A stretch of DNA of 64,000 bases from Neoceratodus forsteri (Eukaryota; Chordata; Ceratodontiformes; Ceratodontidae). The position numbers and the translations under genes are program-made. The stretch covers positions 659,087,501 through 659,151,500 of the forward strand of contig CM057456.1 in assembly GCA_016271365.2 (NCBI GenBank), given 5' to 3'. Shown one piece after another: positions 53,924 through 64,000 of the stretch. A model generated the notes under the pieces. It searched no databases. It was not told the DNA's origin and saw nothing but the letters and a program-made list of their open reading frames with translations. Every line of letters begins with the position of its first letter. The first letter of the stretch is position 1.

Positions 53924-56900
53924 CAGTGTTGGGTAAGTTACTTTAAAAAAAGTAATCAGTTAGAGTTACTAGTTACTCTCAAATAAATGTAATCAGTTAC
54001 AGTTACTGATTACTTGTGTATAAAAAGTAATCAGTAACTGTAATGCATATTATTTTTTATATTGCTTTCTATTACTTTTGATACCTTGATTCAGGAAGCT
54101 TGGTGCTTGTCAACAAATAAATTTTTTTCAAAATAAAAACATTCTCCCTTGGTCTACTGTACATGTGCTTACTGGTCATTCCTCCATTTGTGACCCATGG
54201 AAGCCACTAACCCCCTGACTCCATAATGCAAATTCAGATATCTGCTGGCAACACTAATACTGATCCAGTAACCACATACAGTCCACCTTGCCAGCAACTC
54301 AGAAAAAGCATGGCACCATGGTTCTCCCAGTCTGGCAACTTCAATTCCTCAGGCAGAAAAAATGTAACTGAAACCAAGCACTAATGTGCAATATAAATGT
54401 TATTATGAAGTGCAGTGTATAAACTTAAAAAAAACAACAACACTTACAGGGATACTGCTGTGGGAGACCATTTCATGGCAGCTTTTCACTTCCTCTCAGC
54501 TGACCCAACACAAATGAACCAGTACAATGCCAGTGAGGATTAGTATCATGTCCCTTGTAAAATAATTATGAGAGGTATGACCACAGCACTATTTTTCTAC
54601 TAATCATGTCTGGATAAGTCCTTCCCTAGGATCTTTATGCATTAAAAACAAATAACATACCACAAACTATTAATAAGTCTTAGTCCTTTAAAGAAGTGTG
54701 CTCAAGTGTGCTGCAGGCTTGCTGCATGCTGCTCCCATTCTGACCGTTGGCTTTTCCCATGCCTAGTGGGCTGTTTCTGGTGTTTCATATCCCACTTCAC
54801 ACATGAATTTTCACTTCACAGTAACAGTTACACATGTTTTAATATGACAGTAGTTTTCATTTCACAAATACTCAGCTTTTTTTAGAAAGATAATTACCTG
54901 CTTTCCTTAAATATACTGTTATTATGTGCATACTCATCTGTTGCTACCCTGCTGGTTCTGTTCCAGTGTGAAACTTTGTCAGGATGTAAGCTAATTACCG
55001 CAACTACAATCCACTGACTTTGCTGTAAAACTTCTAAGTTCAGTGGCTTTTCAAATCCACCACTTAGCTCGGTTCCTGCCAAGGCCTGGGCACCGGCATC
55101 AGGATCCATTGCCTTATCTTGCAGACCAGACTCACTCAAATAACGGACAATTGTCACCATCGCCAACTCCCCACCCACTGCCTCCATTAATCCTCACCTG
55201 CCCAATACCTGTGATCTGTGTATGCCTGAATCTTCAGCCACTGGTACACATCGCAGTCTACAGAGGTGCTGTAGTGTTGTCTTTACTGCCTCACAAAATG
55301 GTGAATTGCAGTTGGCGCCAAAACAGCAGCAGCATTTTGAGTGGTCGAACAACTCACTCAGGAAGTTTCAGAAGTTGCCTTCAACTGGCTTCTTCACTCA
55401 GCCAATAAATAAGCAAGGCAACATCCCACTCCCACAGATAATAAAAAATGAAAATTTTCCCTATATTTTAACAAGTTTAAAAAAAAGCCAAACATCCACC
55501 TTTTTAGTGTAAAGCAACACATGGTTAAACAGATTTAGGCAGTCAGAAAAGTCCAGTCACCTGAACACTTCACCGTGTTGCAGTTATTAGCCTTGTGGTT
55601 CCATTGCCTAATCTAGTTTGTATCCTGTGACCACAGTTTCTTCAGTATCCATATACACTGATCAGACTCTCAGTTTCTACAAAATTCACATTTTTATTGG
55701 CAAAAAGCACTCCATTTTCTTTAAAACTCCAAATAGTTTGTTATAACTTCTGGCAAGTGGCATATGACCAGAGAACAAGCCAGACGGGGATTAGAGTGGC
55801 ACTACGGCACTCTCAGCTGGCCTAAAACATCAGCACTTTTTTTTTCCTAGTTGCAAGGTGCTACTGGTGGCCAGGCACCTGCTTATAGCAACTGCCCTTA
55901 GTCTAGGGAGTAAGAGTTTTTGCCACGAGCTATGAGTGAAAGTGCCCGTAATCCTCATCTGGCTTGTTCTTTCCCTGCTCATATGCCAGAACAGACTGTT
56001 AGGAGTTTGAGAGAAAATGAAGTATTTTCCATCAATAAAAATGTGAATTTTGTAGAAACTGAGAATCTGGTTGGTGCATGTGGACACACTGAAGAAATAG
56101 TGGTTACAGTATATGGACTCAATTGTGCAGCTGAGCCACGAAGCTAAGAACTGCAGCAACACAGAATAGTGTTCAAGTGACTGATTGCACTTTTCTGACT
56201 GCTGCCTAAATGCGTTGAATCATAAAATGCCTTACACTAAAAAAAAATGGTGGCTGCTTGGGAATTTTTTTTTAGTTGTCAGTTAACAAAGAAAGACATT
56301 TAGACCATATTGGTAATGCAATGGACTGTGCATTCCATGGAGATCTGAGTGCAGACAGAACAGCTTCAGATTTAGCTGGGCTGCTGCATATAATTCAAAT
56401 TCCCTGACATCCAGCATAAGCACCAATGTGATAACTCTAGATTTTAATTTAATAATTAATGCTTGAGCATAGCATAACGTTTTTGTTTTAAAATATGGGC
56501 AATCAAAGAGCAACAGTCACAAGTGTGCAGACCCCCTCTCCCCAGCTAACAGGCACACCAGCAGGCATTTAAATTGCAGCCGCATCACTGCACCATCATA
56601 AAACACTAGCTAGTTTGCTGCCAGCCAGTGTTAATTATGCTGTGTTCAGAGGGCACTCTGAAATCATCATGGGACCTATAAGGGGTCGACACAAGGATTT
56701 AGCAGTCAAAAGCCATAAATAGCGCTGGGGTAGCTGCACTTTCTGACTGACCAGGAGCTACTGTGGCAAAACCAAGAGCTGACATTTAAATATATTAAAA
56801 AGGTAAAATGAGGTAATGTGGTCTATTAGGAGTCTGCGGTGTATGTTAGGAGGCAGTGGATTGTAGTTGGTCTGGTTAGAACACTTGCTTGGGAATCTGG

Positions 56901-58191
56901 TGACCACAGGTTAAAACCCCACTTAAGCCAGTCACCCACTATGTGACTTTGGGCAAGTCACGTAACCTCCTAGTGCTCCTGTCTATCCAGCTGTTGAAAT
57001 GGGTAGAAGTAGGACCCCACTGGAAATGAATTGTTGCATCTTAGCTAGGCTATCCTGGGTAAATAAACTAAAACAGTATACAAAAATATTACATTTTTGA
57101 GCACTGACAGAGTAGTGTATTGCATATCAGGATTTTATTCTTCCTGATAGCCTGGCTGCTGTGTGTGTGTGTGTGTGTGGGGGGGGTTGTTTGCCAACTT
57201 CATGAGCTTCTTGTACTGTTCTAGCGGTTGAATGCTTTTTATTAGGTTAGGAGGAAAGGGGGTTGTAGGCACAGAACATACCCTTCCCTCCTGTAGTCTT
57301 CTAAGCAACTGTTAATCTCCTGCTTGGTTGAGATAGTTGGCAGTAACTCCTATGCACGATATCTGCAACATTAAGAATTCCTTTCATCGTGATATTTGAA
57401 CATCTACATATTTTTTCAGTTGTCTGTTACACAACGAAATGCACAGTCTCTACACCAATTTCAGCAAAGTTGAAACTGCAGTAAATAAAAACTCAGAAAT
57501 AAGTTTTAGCCTGTTGTACATCTCCCTTCAGTGAATGCAGAGCTATCTCTCTCCCCTCCTTTCTTTTGCTTCTTGACCTGGTGTCTCATATTTCAACCGT
57601 TCTCCCACAACGCTTCTGCTTTCTAATATACGTCCAACTCTGCCTCCGTTCTCATGCACTTGCAGTCTGTTTGCGTACCTTCCCCACTCCTACCTTTCTC
57701 CACACGCACTCGCTATCTGTGCAGGCTGGTTTCCGGAACTCCTCGTCGCTCTGTCCCTCGCACACATTTCAAATATTGTCATGCCCCTTCACCATTTCTT
57801 CTGCTCTTACTGAAGGCTGCAGTCCTGTAAATATTCAGCCTTTCTCACAACACTGCAGTGCAGACACACGGAGCTGCTTGATGTGCCATTAACTTGCTGT
57901 TTCTTAAAGCCGCAGGTGCTAATTATCAAAAACAGAAGTGCGAATTAGCGCAGAGCGACCCCTTATTTTGGTGCTTGCCTAAACAAATGCATATTTTGCA
58001 TCTGCACATTGTACAAAAAAAGTAATATAGTAAATTAAGTTACAGTAACTGCTTTACTTGAAAGAAAATGTAATCAGTAACGTCCTAAAGCTACATTTTG
58101 TTTTAAGTAATCCGTTACTGTTATAAGTTACTTGGCAATGTAATCAGATTACAGTAACACGTTACTTATAACGTGTTAATACCCAACACTG
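53924..58191. mobile_element. 4.27-kb hAT-type element with perfect target duplication
   Basis: Begins CAGTGTTGGGTAAGTTAC and ends TAATACCCAACACTG, so the terminal inverted repeat CAGTGTTGGGTA is 12 bp. Both ends have AGTTAC/GTAATCA-rich subterminal repeats. It is flanked by an identical 8-bp duplication GCCAGACC (53,916-53,923 and 58,192-58,199). The 8-bp duplication and CAGTG ends are diagnostic of hAT. Inside I see no hAT transposase; anonymous frames (such as 55,187-54,894 minus, beginning MEAVGGELAMVTIV) have no known domain. So it is non-autonomous, or carries captured DNA. Confidence 0.9.
56855..57075 (+). mobile_element. MIR/CORE-like tRNA-derived SINE inside the hAT element
   Basis: A-box-like GTCTGGTTAGAACACTTG near 56,869, B-box-like CAGGTTAAAACCCC near 56,908, then the conserved CORE-type segment TATGTGACTTTGGGCAAGTC followed by ACGTAACCTCC (56,940-56,970). 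This segment is typical of MIR and related vertebrate SINEs. Ends are approximate. Confidence 0.75.
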
Positions 58192-58297
58192 GCCAGACCC
58201 CTACAGTCAAATGTCTAATCCACTACCCCCTGATCACTTAAAGGAACCACTATATCTGAAATAGACAGGCATTGATGCCAGTACACTGTCAAATATA

Positions 58298-58520
58298 TAT
58301 ATATTTTTTTTATTTTAGTCTTTGGTAACCGGATAAGACCCACTAGGCACAAGTGCTTGTTTTCAGGGGTGACCTGGGAGCACTGGACGGTTAAGTGACT
58401 TGCTCAGAGTCACACAGTATGCAAGTGGAGGTTGTGAGAATCAAACTCAGGTCTTGTCTGCTGGATGTACCAAGCTCGTTCACACCTCTTTCCTCTAACC
58501 TCTAGGCTATACTGCCAGCC
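58298..58520 (-). mobile_element. SINE2, full-length tRNA-derived SINE with CORE-like segment
   Basis: In reverse complement: TATAGCCTAGAGGTTAGAGG (A box), GAGTTTGATTCTC (B box), GTGTGACTCTGAGCAAGTCA (CORE-like), CCCCTGAAAACAAGCACTTG and a tail of A/T. CAAATATA occurs on both sides (58,290-58,297 and 58,521-58,528) as a likely target duplication. Truncated relatives occur at 15,130 and 52,285. Confidence 0.82.
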
Positions 58521-58528
58521 CAAATATA

Positions 58529-60344
58529 ACAGATGGTCATCCGTACACAGACATGCCTGTGTCTTCATCTCAAGTGTTGTACTACAACTTCACTCTCAGA
58601 GTTCTGGCCGATATAAAAATAACCTGTGATGCAGTTACGTGCTTGTTTTGTATTGCTGCCTATCAATGTTCATCAGTGTATGGTGCAATGATGTCCACTG
58701 TGGATATCCATGCCTGGAATAGTACTGTTGTGTTGCAGTACCGACGTCAATCCACGTTATGCTGTGATAATTATGTCACTGCTAAAGCATAAAAAATTAG
58801 AATTTAGGTGCACTATCCTGTACTGCAGCCAGTGTAGTGAGAAGCAGTGTTTTTTTTTTATTGTTTTTAAAGGAAAGCAGTCATCTGTAGGTCCCCACAG
58901 CTGAAAGCGTAACCCTACTCACTCCACAGTTAGGCTTTTCACACAGGAACATAACTTTTTTTGTCAAGATTTAAAGCACTTTATTATACTTTTATGAAGT
59001 CCTTGATTCGCAAACATGGCAGATGCTGTGTGGTTCTGTCTCATCTGAAAGTGTAGCATTGCATCGCTTGCCTCAATACATACAGATACATATATAATGT
59101 GAGAGTAATGGACCTCCCAGAAGCCTAAGCCAGAAAATCACATATGCTCTCATAGTCAAGGGTATTCAGGGATGAAATGATAAAGAAAAATATCGAGCAC
59201 ACATTAAAGGTGTGGGCACTGAGAAAAATATTGCTTCCAACTGGAGAGGTGAGAGTCCTTTCCCTCCAATCAGAATATCATATGAATTCCTATTATGATG
59301 TGATAGCACTATAGAGAATAAATGGGTGGCATTCAACATCCCGGTTTGCACCCTTCTGATTGTCCTGAAAATAGTCACTCAGACAAGGTAGCCCAAAAAT
59401 AGGGGGGTGAGGAAACCTAACCTTGTGTGATCTCCAGAAAAGATCAACTAATGCTGGACTAGTATCTGCAACTATGGATCAGAAATGAAACAGGATTCCC
59501 CATACACCCATTGTCCACAGGAATTATACTGCATGGAGATGAGATAAGTGAGGGATTTGGCAGGTGAGAAAGCTACGGCCCACCACAGAGGTTAAAGCTG
59601 GTCCCCAGAGGACAACACGTCTTGAGAGGAGAAACCATGCATTGAGAAACACGCAAGAGCCATGATAGGGGATAGCCCATGGCATAAGGACAGGGAAAAC
59701 CCAATGAATGGTACTAAGGCCCTTCAAAGAAGGAAAAACTATAAGGGGATGCAGAGTGTGTAGAAAGGCTGTGGATGTTGTTGTAAGTTACGTACAAGGA
59801 TAGCCTGGTATCACAAATAACCACCCCCATCTAGCAAAGCCTTGTCCCATTCTCCATTGTGTATATAGCAAACACCCAACAAAAATGGTCGATATCAGGT
59901 CTCTTAACAAAAATCTTACCTAGAAATAAAGGTGAAGGAAGTCGAATAGGAGGCCAAGGAAGGTGACTGGTGAGTGGTTTGATTCCTTTGTGGAGTTGCC
60001 AAGATCCTGACTTCAGGGAATGTCAATGAAATTAACTGGGAACAGGTAGCAGAAATGCCAATAACACTCACATGTGTGGCATAGACTTTGTCTCAGAGGT
60101 ACTACCTGTCCTGAGAGTCAGTCAGTGTAAAAACACGGGATTGAGTGAGTCATTTAAATTGATGAAGGGTTGGGGGTACAGCAAATGACAAGTCTCCTGG
60201 CACCAGGAGAGCGGGGCCCATGTTCCTCCCCATCAGAAGAGAATGTAAAGCAAGTGAGAGCAAGGAGACGGTATACAAGAATTTCAACATGTATAATCTA
60301 TGTTAGAACACTGTTATATGTTTAAGACTATCTGTTGTACTACA
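58529..60344. other. Unassigned stretch
   Basis: No gene or repeat family recognised. Short frames (for example 59,166-59,378 minus and 59,524-59,727 minus) lack known domains. Confidence 0.4.
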
Positions 60345-61035
60345 GTGTATAGTAAAGAGTAGCTTCCTTGTAGCTGCTTCCTCCAGCCTGTACGATGACT
60401 TACCTGCTTAGGAGTCATCCAATAAAGTTTGGCCAAATAATCCCATTTTGATTAAAAGATACAGTCCTCATAACCTTTTATTACAACACGCCTGCAAAAA
60501 ACAGACCGACTTTCAGTCGAAACCATGCCCCCACGTCGTACATGGCCCATTTTGTGATGTCAAAAAAAGCCCGCATGGCGTGCCCCATTCAGTTCTATGG
60601 GGCTGATATTTACACATAGCTGTACACCCTTTCCTATTGGGATTTTAATAAATCAACGTGACTGGTCGACTGATAGGGACACTATTAGTCAGTCGATCAA
60701 TTTGATTTATTAAAATCCAAACAGGAAAGGGTGTACAGCTATGTGTAAATATCAGCCCCATAGAACTGAATGGGACACGCTCACGCAGTCTTTGCTTTAT
60801 GACATCACAAAACGGGGTGCATGGGCCGACGTGGAGGCGTGATTTCCCGACTGGGAAGTCTGTCTGTTTTTTGCAGGCGTATTGAAATACAAGATTGTGA
60901 GGGCTGTATATTTTAATCTAAATTGAATTTTTTGGCCTAACTTCATCGGGTGACTCCTAAGTAGGTCAGTCATCATACAGGTTGGGAGACAGCAACTACT
61001 CACATAGTATGAAGCTGCTCTTTAAGCAGCCAAAT
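60345..61035. repeat. ~690-bp foldback element
   Basis: Long inverted arms of about 330 bp each. Paired pieces include CGCCTGCAAAAAACAGAC (60,489) with CTGTTTTTTGCAGGCG (60,867), TATGGGGCTGATATTTACAC with GTAAATATCAGCCCCATA, and the outer GATGACTTACCTGCTTAGGA with CCTAAGTAGGTCAGTCATCA. The centre holds CTGGTCGACTGATAGGG / CTATTAGTCAGTCGATCAA. No coding sequence. Confidence 0.88.
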
Positions 61036-61269
61036 TATTTTTGTTGTATGCAGTAAATGCACACCATCACCATTTCCACACATGTAACTGATGGTGCCCT
61101 TTCCCTTGACTGCTTCCCAGTGAAGAAGTTATAACAATTTCAGGTTAATGAGTGATATAGTGTTGCAGTGATACTCTTATGTTGGCTACAGGTGATGTGC
61201 ACACAGTACTCTGCATATTGTTTGAAAAATATATTATGTAATATGTTAAAATGTATTTCTGAAAATGCA

Positions 61270-63910
61270 TTACAATGGAAGACGTTTCATTTTCAGTTTT
61301 GCAGACTCATCAAGGATATCAGATACCTTGATGTCTCGGGTAGCTTCACATTCTATTTGCGTGATAGCCAATGCAGAGAGATGCTCTTCATCCATAGTGG
61401 ACCGTGTGTATGATTTTAGTCTTCTAAGAACAGAAAAAGTACGTTCTGGTGATGCAGTGGACACTGAAATTGTTACGTACAGTTTTAGAAGCTGATAAAC
61501 TTCTGAAAGAAGTAGTCGCATATCATCCTTTTTGAAAAAATCAATAACTTCTCCAATACAATCATCTGCCAGCTTAACATTTCTTAACACCTGTAGTTGG
61601 TTTTTCAATTTTGCTTCATCCAAGTCATCTCTGTAGAATGCAGTAATTCCTGAGACAAGATCCAGTGAACCATTATTAATTAACAGGGACTCCATATTGA
61701 CAACTACGTTGTGTTTTTCATCCAAGAGCCGATCTCTAAGTTGGCAGATGAGAGCATCAAGGAATGCATAAAATTCTGTTTTGTTAATGATTTTTGCATT
61801 TCGTGGTGTCTGGTCTGACAGTTGTGGGTTTGTGTCAATTTTTACAGGTATTCTTTTAACCTGTGGTGCTTTTGGTGGATTAATTAGTTCATTGTCTACC
61901 ATAACATTTGTTTCATTCCAAAAACTGTCAAAGGATTCTTCATTGCAAAGATCAGCTAGCACTGTGATGACAGATTCTGCAGCTGTCCAGGCTGTACCAA
62001 AAAGTATTGTTTTTATTTGTAGGCAATTACAAAGATCATTTGTGATGTTGAACACTTTCTCCATTATTCTTACCCAAAGCCAAAATTCAAATGTAGTACA
62101 TTAATGTAGAAGACCACATGCCTGAGTACCAGTATCCATTGAGAACTGAGACATTTCTTCAATGGCCTGTAGTACAGATTCTTTGTTTTGCAGTAGTGCA
62201 AACAGAGCTTTATGTCTTGTAGACCACCTGGTGGGGCATAGTTTCTGAAGGGAGATTTTTGCATCAGAATTCACAGACAATTTTACTTTTTCAAAATGAT
62301 GGCAGCGTTTACCAGATGAATTGGCAATGAACTCATATAGTTTGTTCACTGTTCCTATTGCATTGTGTACTGATGCCATTTTATCTGTCTCACATGCTTT
62401 CTGTACAGCTAAATGTAGTTGATGACTCTTACAATGAACGTAAATTGCTCTGTCTTCAATATCCTGAATTCTCTTAGCCACATCACTATATCGACTGCTC
62501 ATGTTAGCTGCCCCATCATATCCCTGCCCCTGCAGTGATGAATATCCAAACCAAAATGTTGCAGTAGTTCTAGGATCTGATTAGTAATACTTGAAAAATC
62601 TGTCTCATGGGCAACAAAAAAAACCAAGAACCGCTCCTCTATGTTTAAGTCATTATTTACATATTGTAAACAAAATGTTAGTTGTTCTTTCATAGTAATA
62701 TCGTGAGTCTCATCACATAAGATTGTAAACATCCCTGAATTTTTGGCTTCCTGAATAATTTTGTTTTGCACTTTTTTGGCAATTATTTGGATAATTTGAT
62801 TCTGAGAGTCTTTACTGGTATAATTTGTTGGCATTAACATATGTGATGCAAGGCCAGGAACGTCTTTTCTCCTTAGTTGCATAAGCTCCAGGAAATTACC
62901 TTGATTAAGAGATGTTTTCCGTTCATCATGTGCTTGGAATGCTACCCCCTGCATACCAAGATACATAATTGATTCTATTATTGCTGTTACATATGAGCAG
63001 TTCTTGAGTTTTTGTTTATCATAACCTTCTGTAGATCTTTGCAGCACAGACCCTGAACACACAGACTGTTTATATGCAGCGACCTTTGCTAAAGCTGCTA
63101 AGTGGCTGACACCTGTTATGTTTGTTTAGGATTTCAACACCATCTTTCCAATTCTTCATTTCAGTTGTAATAAATGTTTCCTCTGCATTTTTCCCTGAAA
63201 CTTCAATTTAAGATATACATTTTTACAAACTATTCAGTATGCAGCATCCTTCTTTGCATCATAGTCGATCCATTCGGATCCACAACAGATGCTCGACAAA
63301 ATATTTGTTGAATGCCCCATCAGCAAAACCGGCAGGTCGACCACATTCTGCAGTCTCAACTCCAAGTCGGAACTGATTGGGGGTGGGGTGCAGGACCCCT
63401 GACAGACAGTGCCAGGTTCCAGCGGGTTCCCCACAGCAGCATGGCACTGTAGTCGCTGAGGGGGACCTCGCTGGTGAAGTGTCGCTGTCGGGTGGGTAAC
63501 CGGATCCATTCCCATTTATTATACCATGCCTCCTGGAAACTTCTTGTACGGCCATTAATAACTGTTTTTTTATATGTGTTGTCTGGTAATTCTGACGCTT
63601 TGGGCTGTCTAGGTTTAAGGAGAGTAGTAGCATATAGCTCATTCTCATCAATCTCACTGTCTACCTCGATGCTACATGAAATTTTTTCAGTATGTGCTCT
63701 TTTAAGAACTCTACCGTCATTTTCCTGATACATTTCTTGAATGTCCGTACTGTCTAGTTCAGAGCTGGTCAGTGTAGAACCTGAATTTGAGGTCTGCTCA
63801 ACTAATATTTCTCCTGTGTATTTAACTTGAACTTGGTCACGTGACATTCCATTATTTACTGACTGACATGCAGAATCATAAATAGACTGATTATCATTTT
63901 TGCAGAACAT
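61270..63910 (-). pseudogene. hAT transposase, ZMYM1/DUF4371-like
   Basis: A minus-strand transposase of the hAT group related to ZMYM1/DUF4371 proteins. N-terminus: an acidic leader and a TTF-type zinc-finger start (FQEAWYNKWEWI, then after an insertion DYDAKKDAAYC). Next come AFQAHDERKTSLNQGNFLEL, TILCDETHDITMKEQL (catalytic-type Asp) and YDGAANMSSRY with YVHCKSHQLHLAV. The C-terminal dimerisation region ASPERTFSVLRRLKSYTR lies near 61,400. Defects: a frame break around 63,070-63,240, a one-base loss near 62,520, a TAA at about 62,101, and the 236-bp insertion at 63,276-63,511. Otherwise long frames are open. It cuts and pastes DNA when intact. The element's termini were not identified. Confidence 0.88.
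63276..63511 (-). mobile_element. 236-bp insertion with 9-bp direct repeats in the hAT transposase
   Basis: GATCCATTC occurs at 63,267-63,275 and at 63,503-63,511. Removing the DNA between, with one copy of the repeat, restores a continuous zinc-finger frame (KWEWI joined to DYDAKK). The insert is GC-rich and has no inverted ends or tail that I recognise, so the element type is unknown. An 8- or 9-bp duplication would fit hAT or another DNA transposon. Confidence 0.75.
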
Positions 63911-63911
63911 T

Positions 63912-64000
63912 ACTTCAGAATTTAGTAGCAGCTTTGGAGTAGTTACACTTTTGTTTTCTGAATTTATGTCAGAAATATGTTTCTTTTGTAGCCAATTATA
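63912..64000. other. Window edge, upstream of hAT transposase
   Basis: Too short to interpret; presumably the 5' part of the same hAT element. Confidence 0.4.

Overview
This is vertebrate nuclear DNA with no gene that I can assign to the host. It carries CR1-, L2- and L1-type LINEs, tRNA-derived SINEs with a MIR/CORE-like segment, DIRS tyrosine-recombinase retrotransposons, a Crypton, hAT elements and many foldback MITEs. That mix, and above all four DIRS copies in 64 kb, suggests a large repeat-rich amphibian-like genome (caecilian or salamander, less likely lungfish). The organism call is inference. Almost every long open frame is a decayed transposon protein or a shadow of one.

Left block (1-11.6 kb): an apparent four-level nest. 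DIRS copy A1 (1-3500) ends precisely against the interior of the reverse transcriptase gene of a different DIRS family, B (3501-6398). B ends against the interior of the recombinase gene of another family-A copy, A3 (6399-7582). A3 ends against the coding C-terminus of an L1-type ORF2 (7583-9933). A ~580-bp SINE sits in the L1 3' UTR with 16-nt target-site duplications. A 5'-truncated L2/Rex1-like LINE follows.

Middle (11.6-37.3 kb): foldback MITEs and a second SINE; then DIRS copy A2 (15,210-20,188), with gag, RT-RNase H and a recombinase cut off at its 3' end; then GC-rich Harbinger-like non-autonomous elements with internal minisatellites (20.2-25.2 kb), simple repeats, a 45-bp minisatellite (25.9-26.3 kb), palindromic MITEs, a Crypton on the minus strand split by a SINE (30.0-32.1 kb), and a decayed THAP-domain exon (34.5-35.3 kb).

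Right (37.3-64 kb): a complete but mutated DIRS copy C (37,333-43,511) with both termini and the internal complementary region; further MITEs; a 1.6-kb inverted-repeat element holding two oppositely oriented arrays of a 62-bp repeat (45.4-47.0 kb); a minus-strand CR1 with ORF1 esterase, endonuclease and partial RT (49.1-51.9 kb); a 4.27-kb hAT-type element with a perfect 8-bp target duplication (53,924-58,191); SINEs; a ~690-bp foldback (60.3-61.0 kb); and a nearly intact minus-strand hAT transposase of the ZMYM1/DUF4371-like type carrying a 236-bp insertion (61.3-63.9 kb).

These parts do not form a host operon or pathway. They record several rounds of transposition in which elements used each other as targets. 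Reverse transcriptase and recombinase active-site motifs are still legible, and several recombinase active sites have been lost by changes that look like CpG decay.
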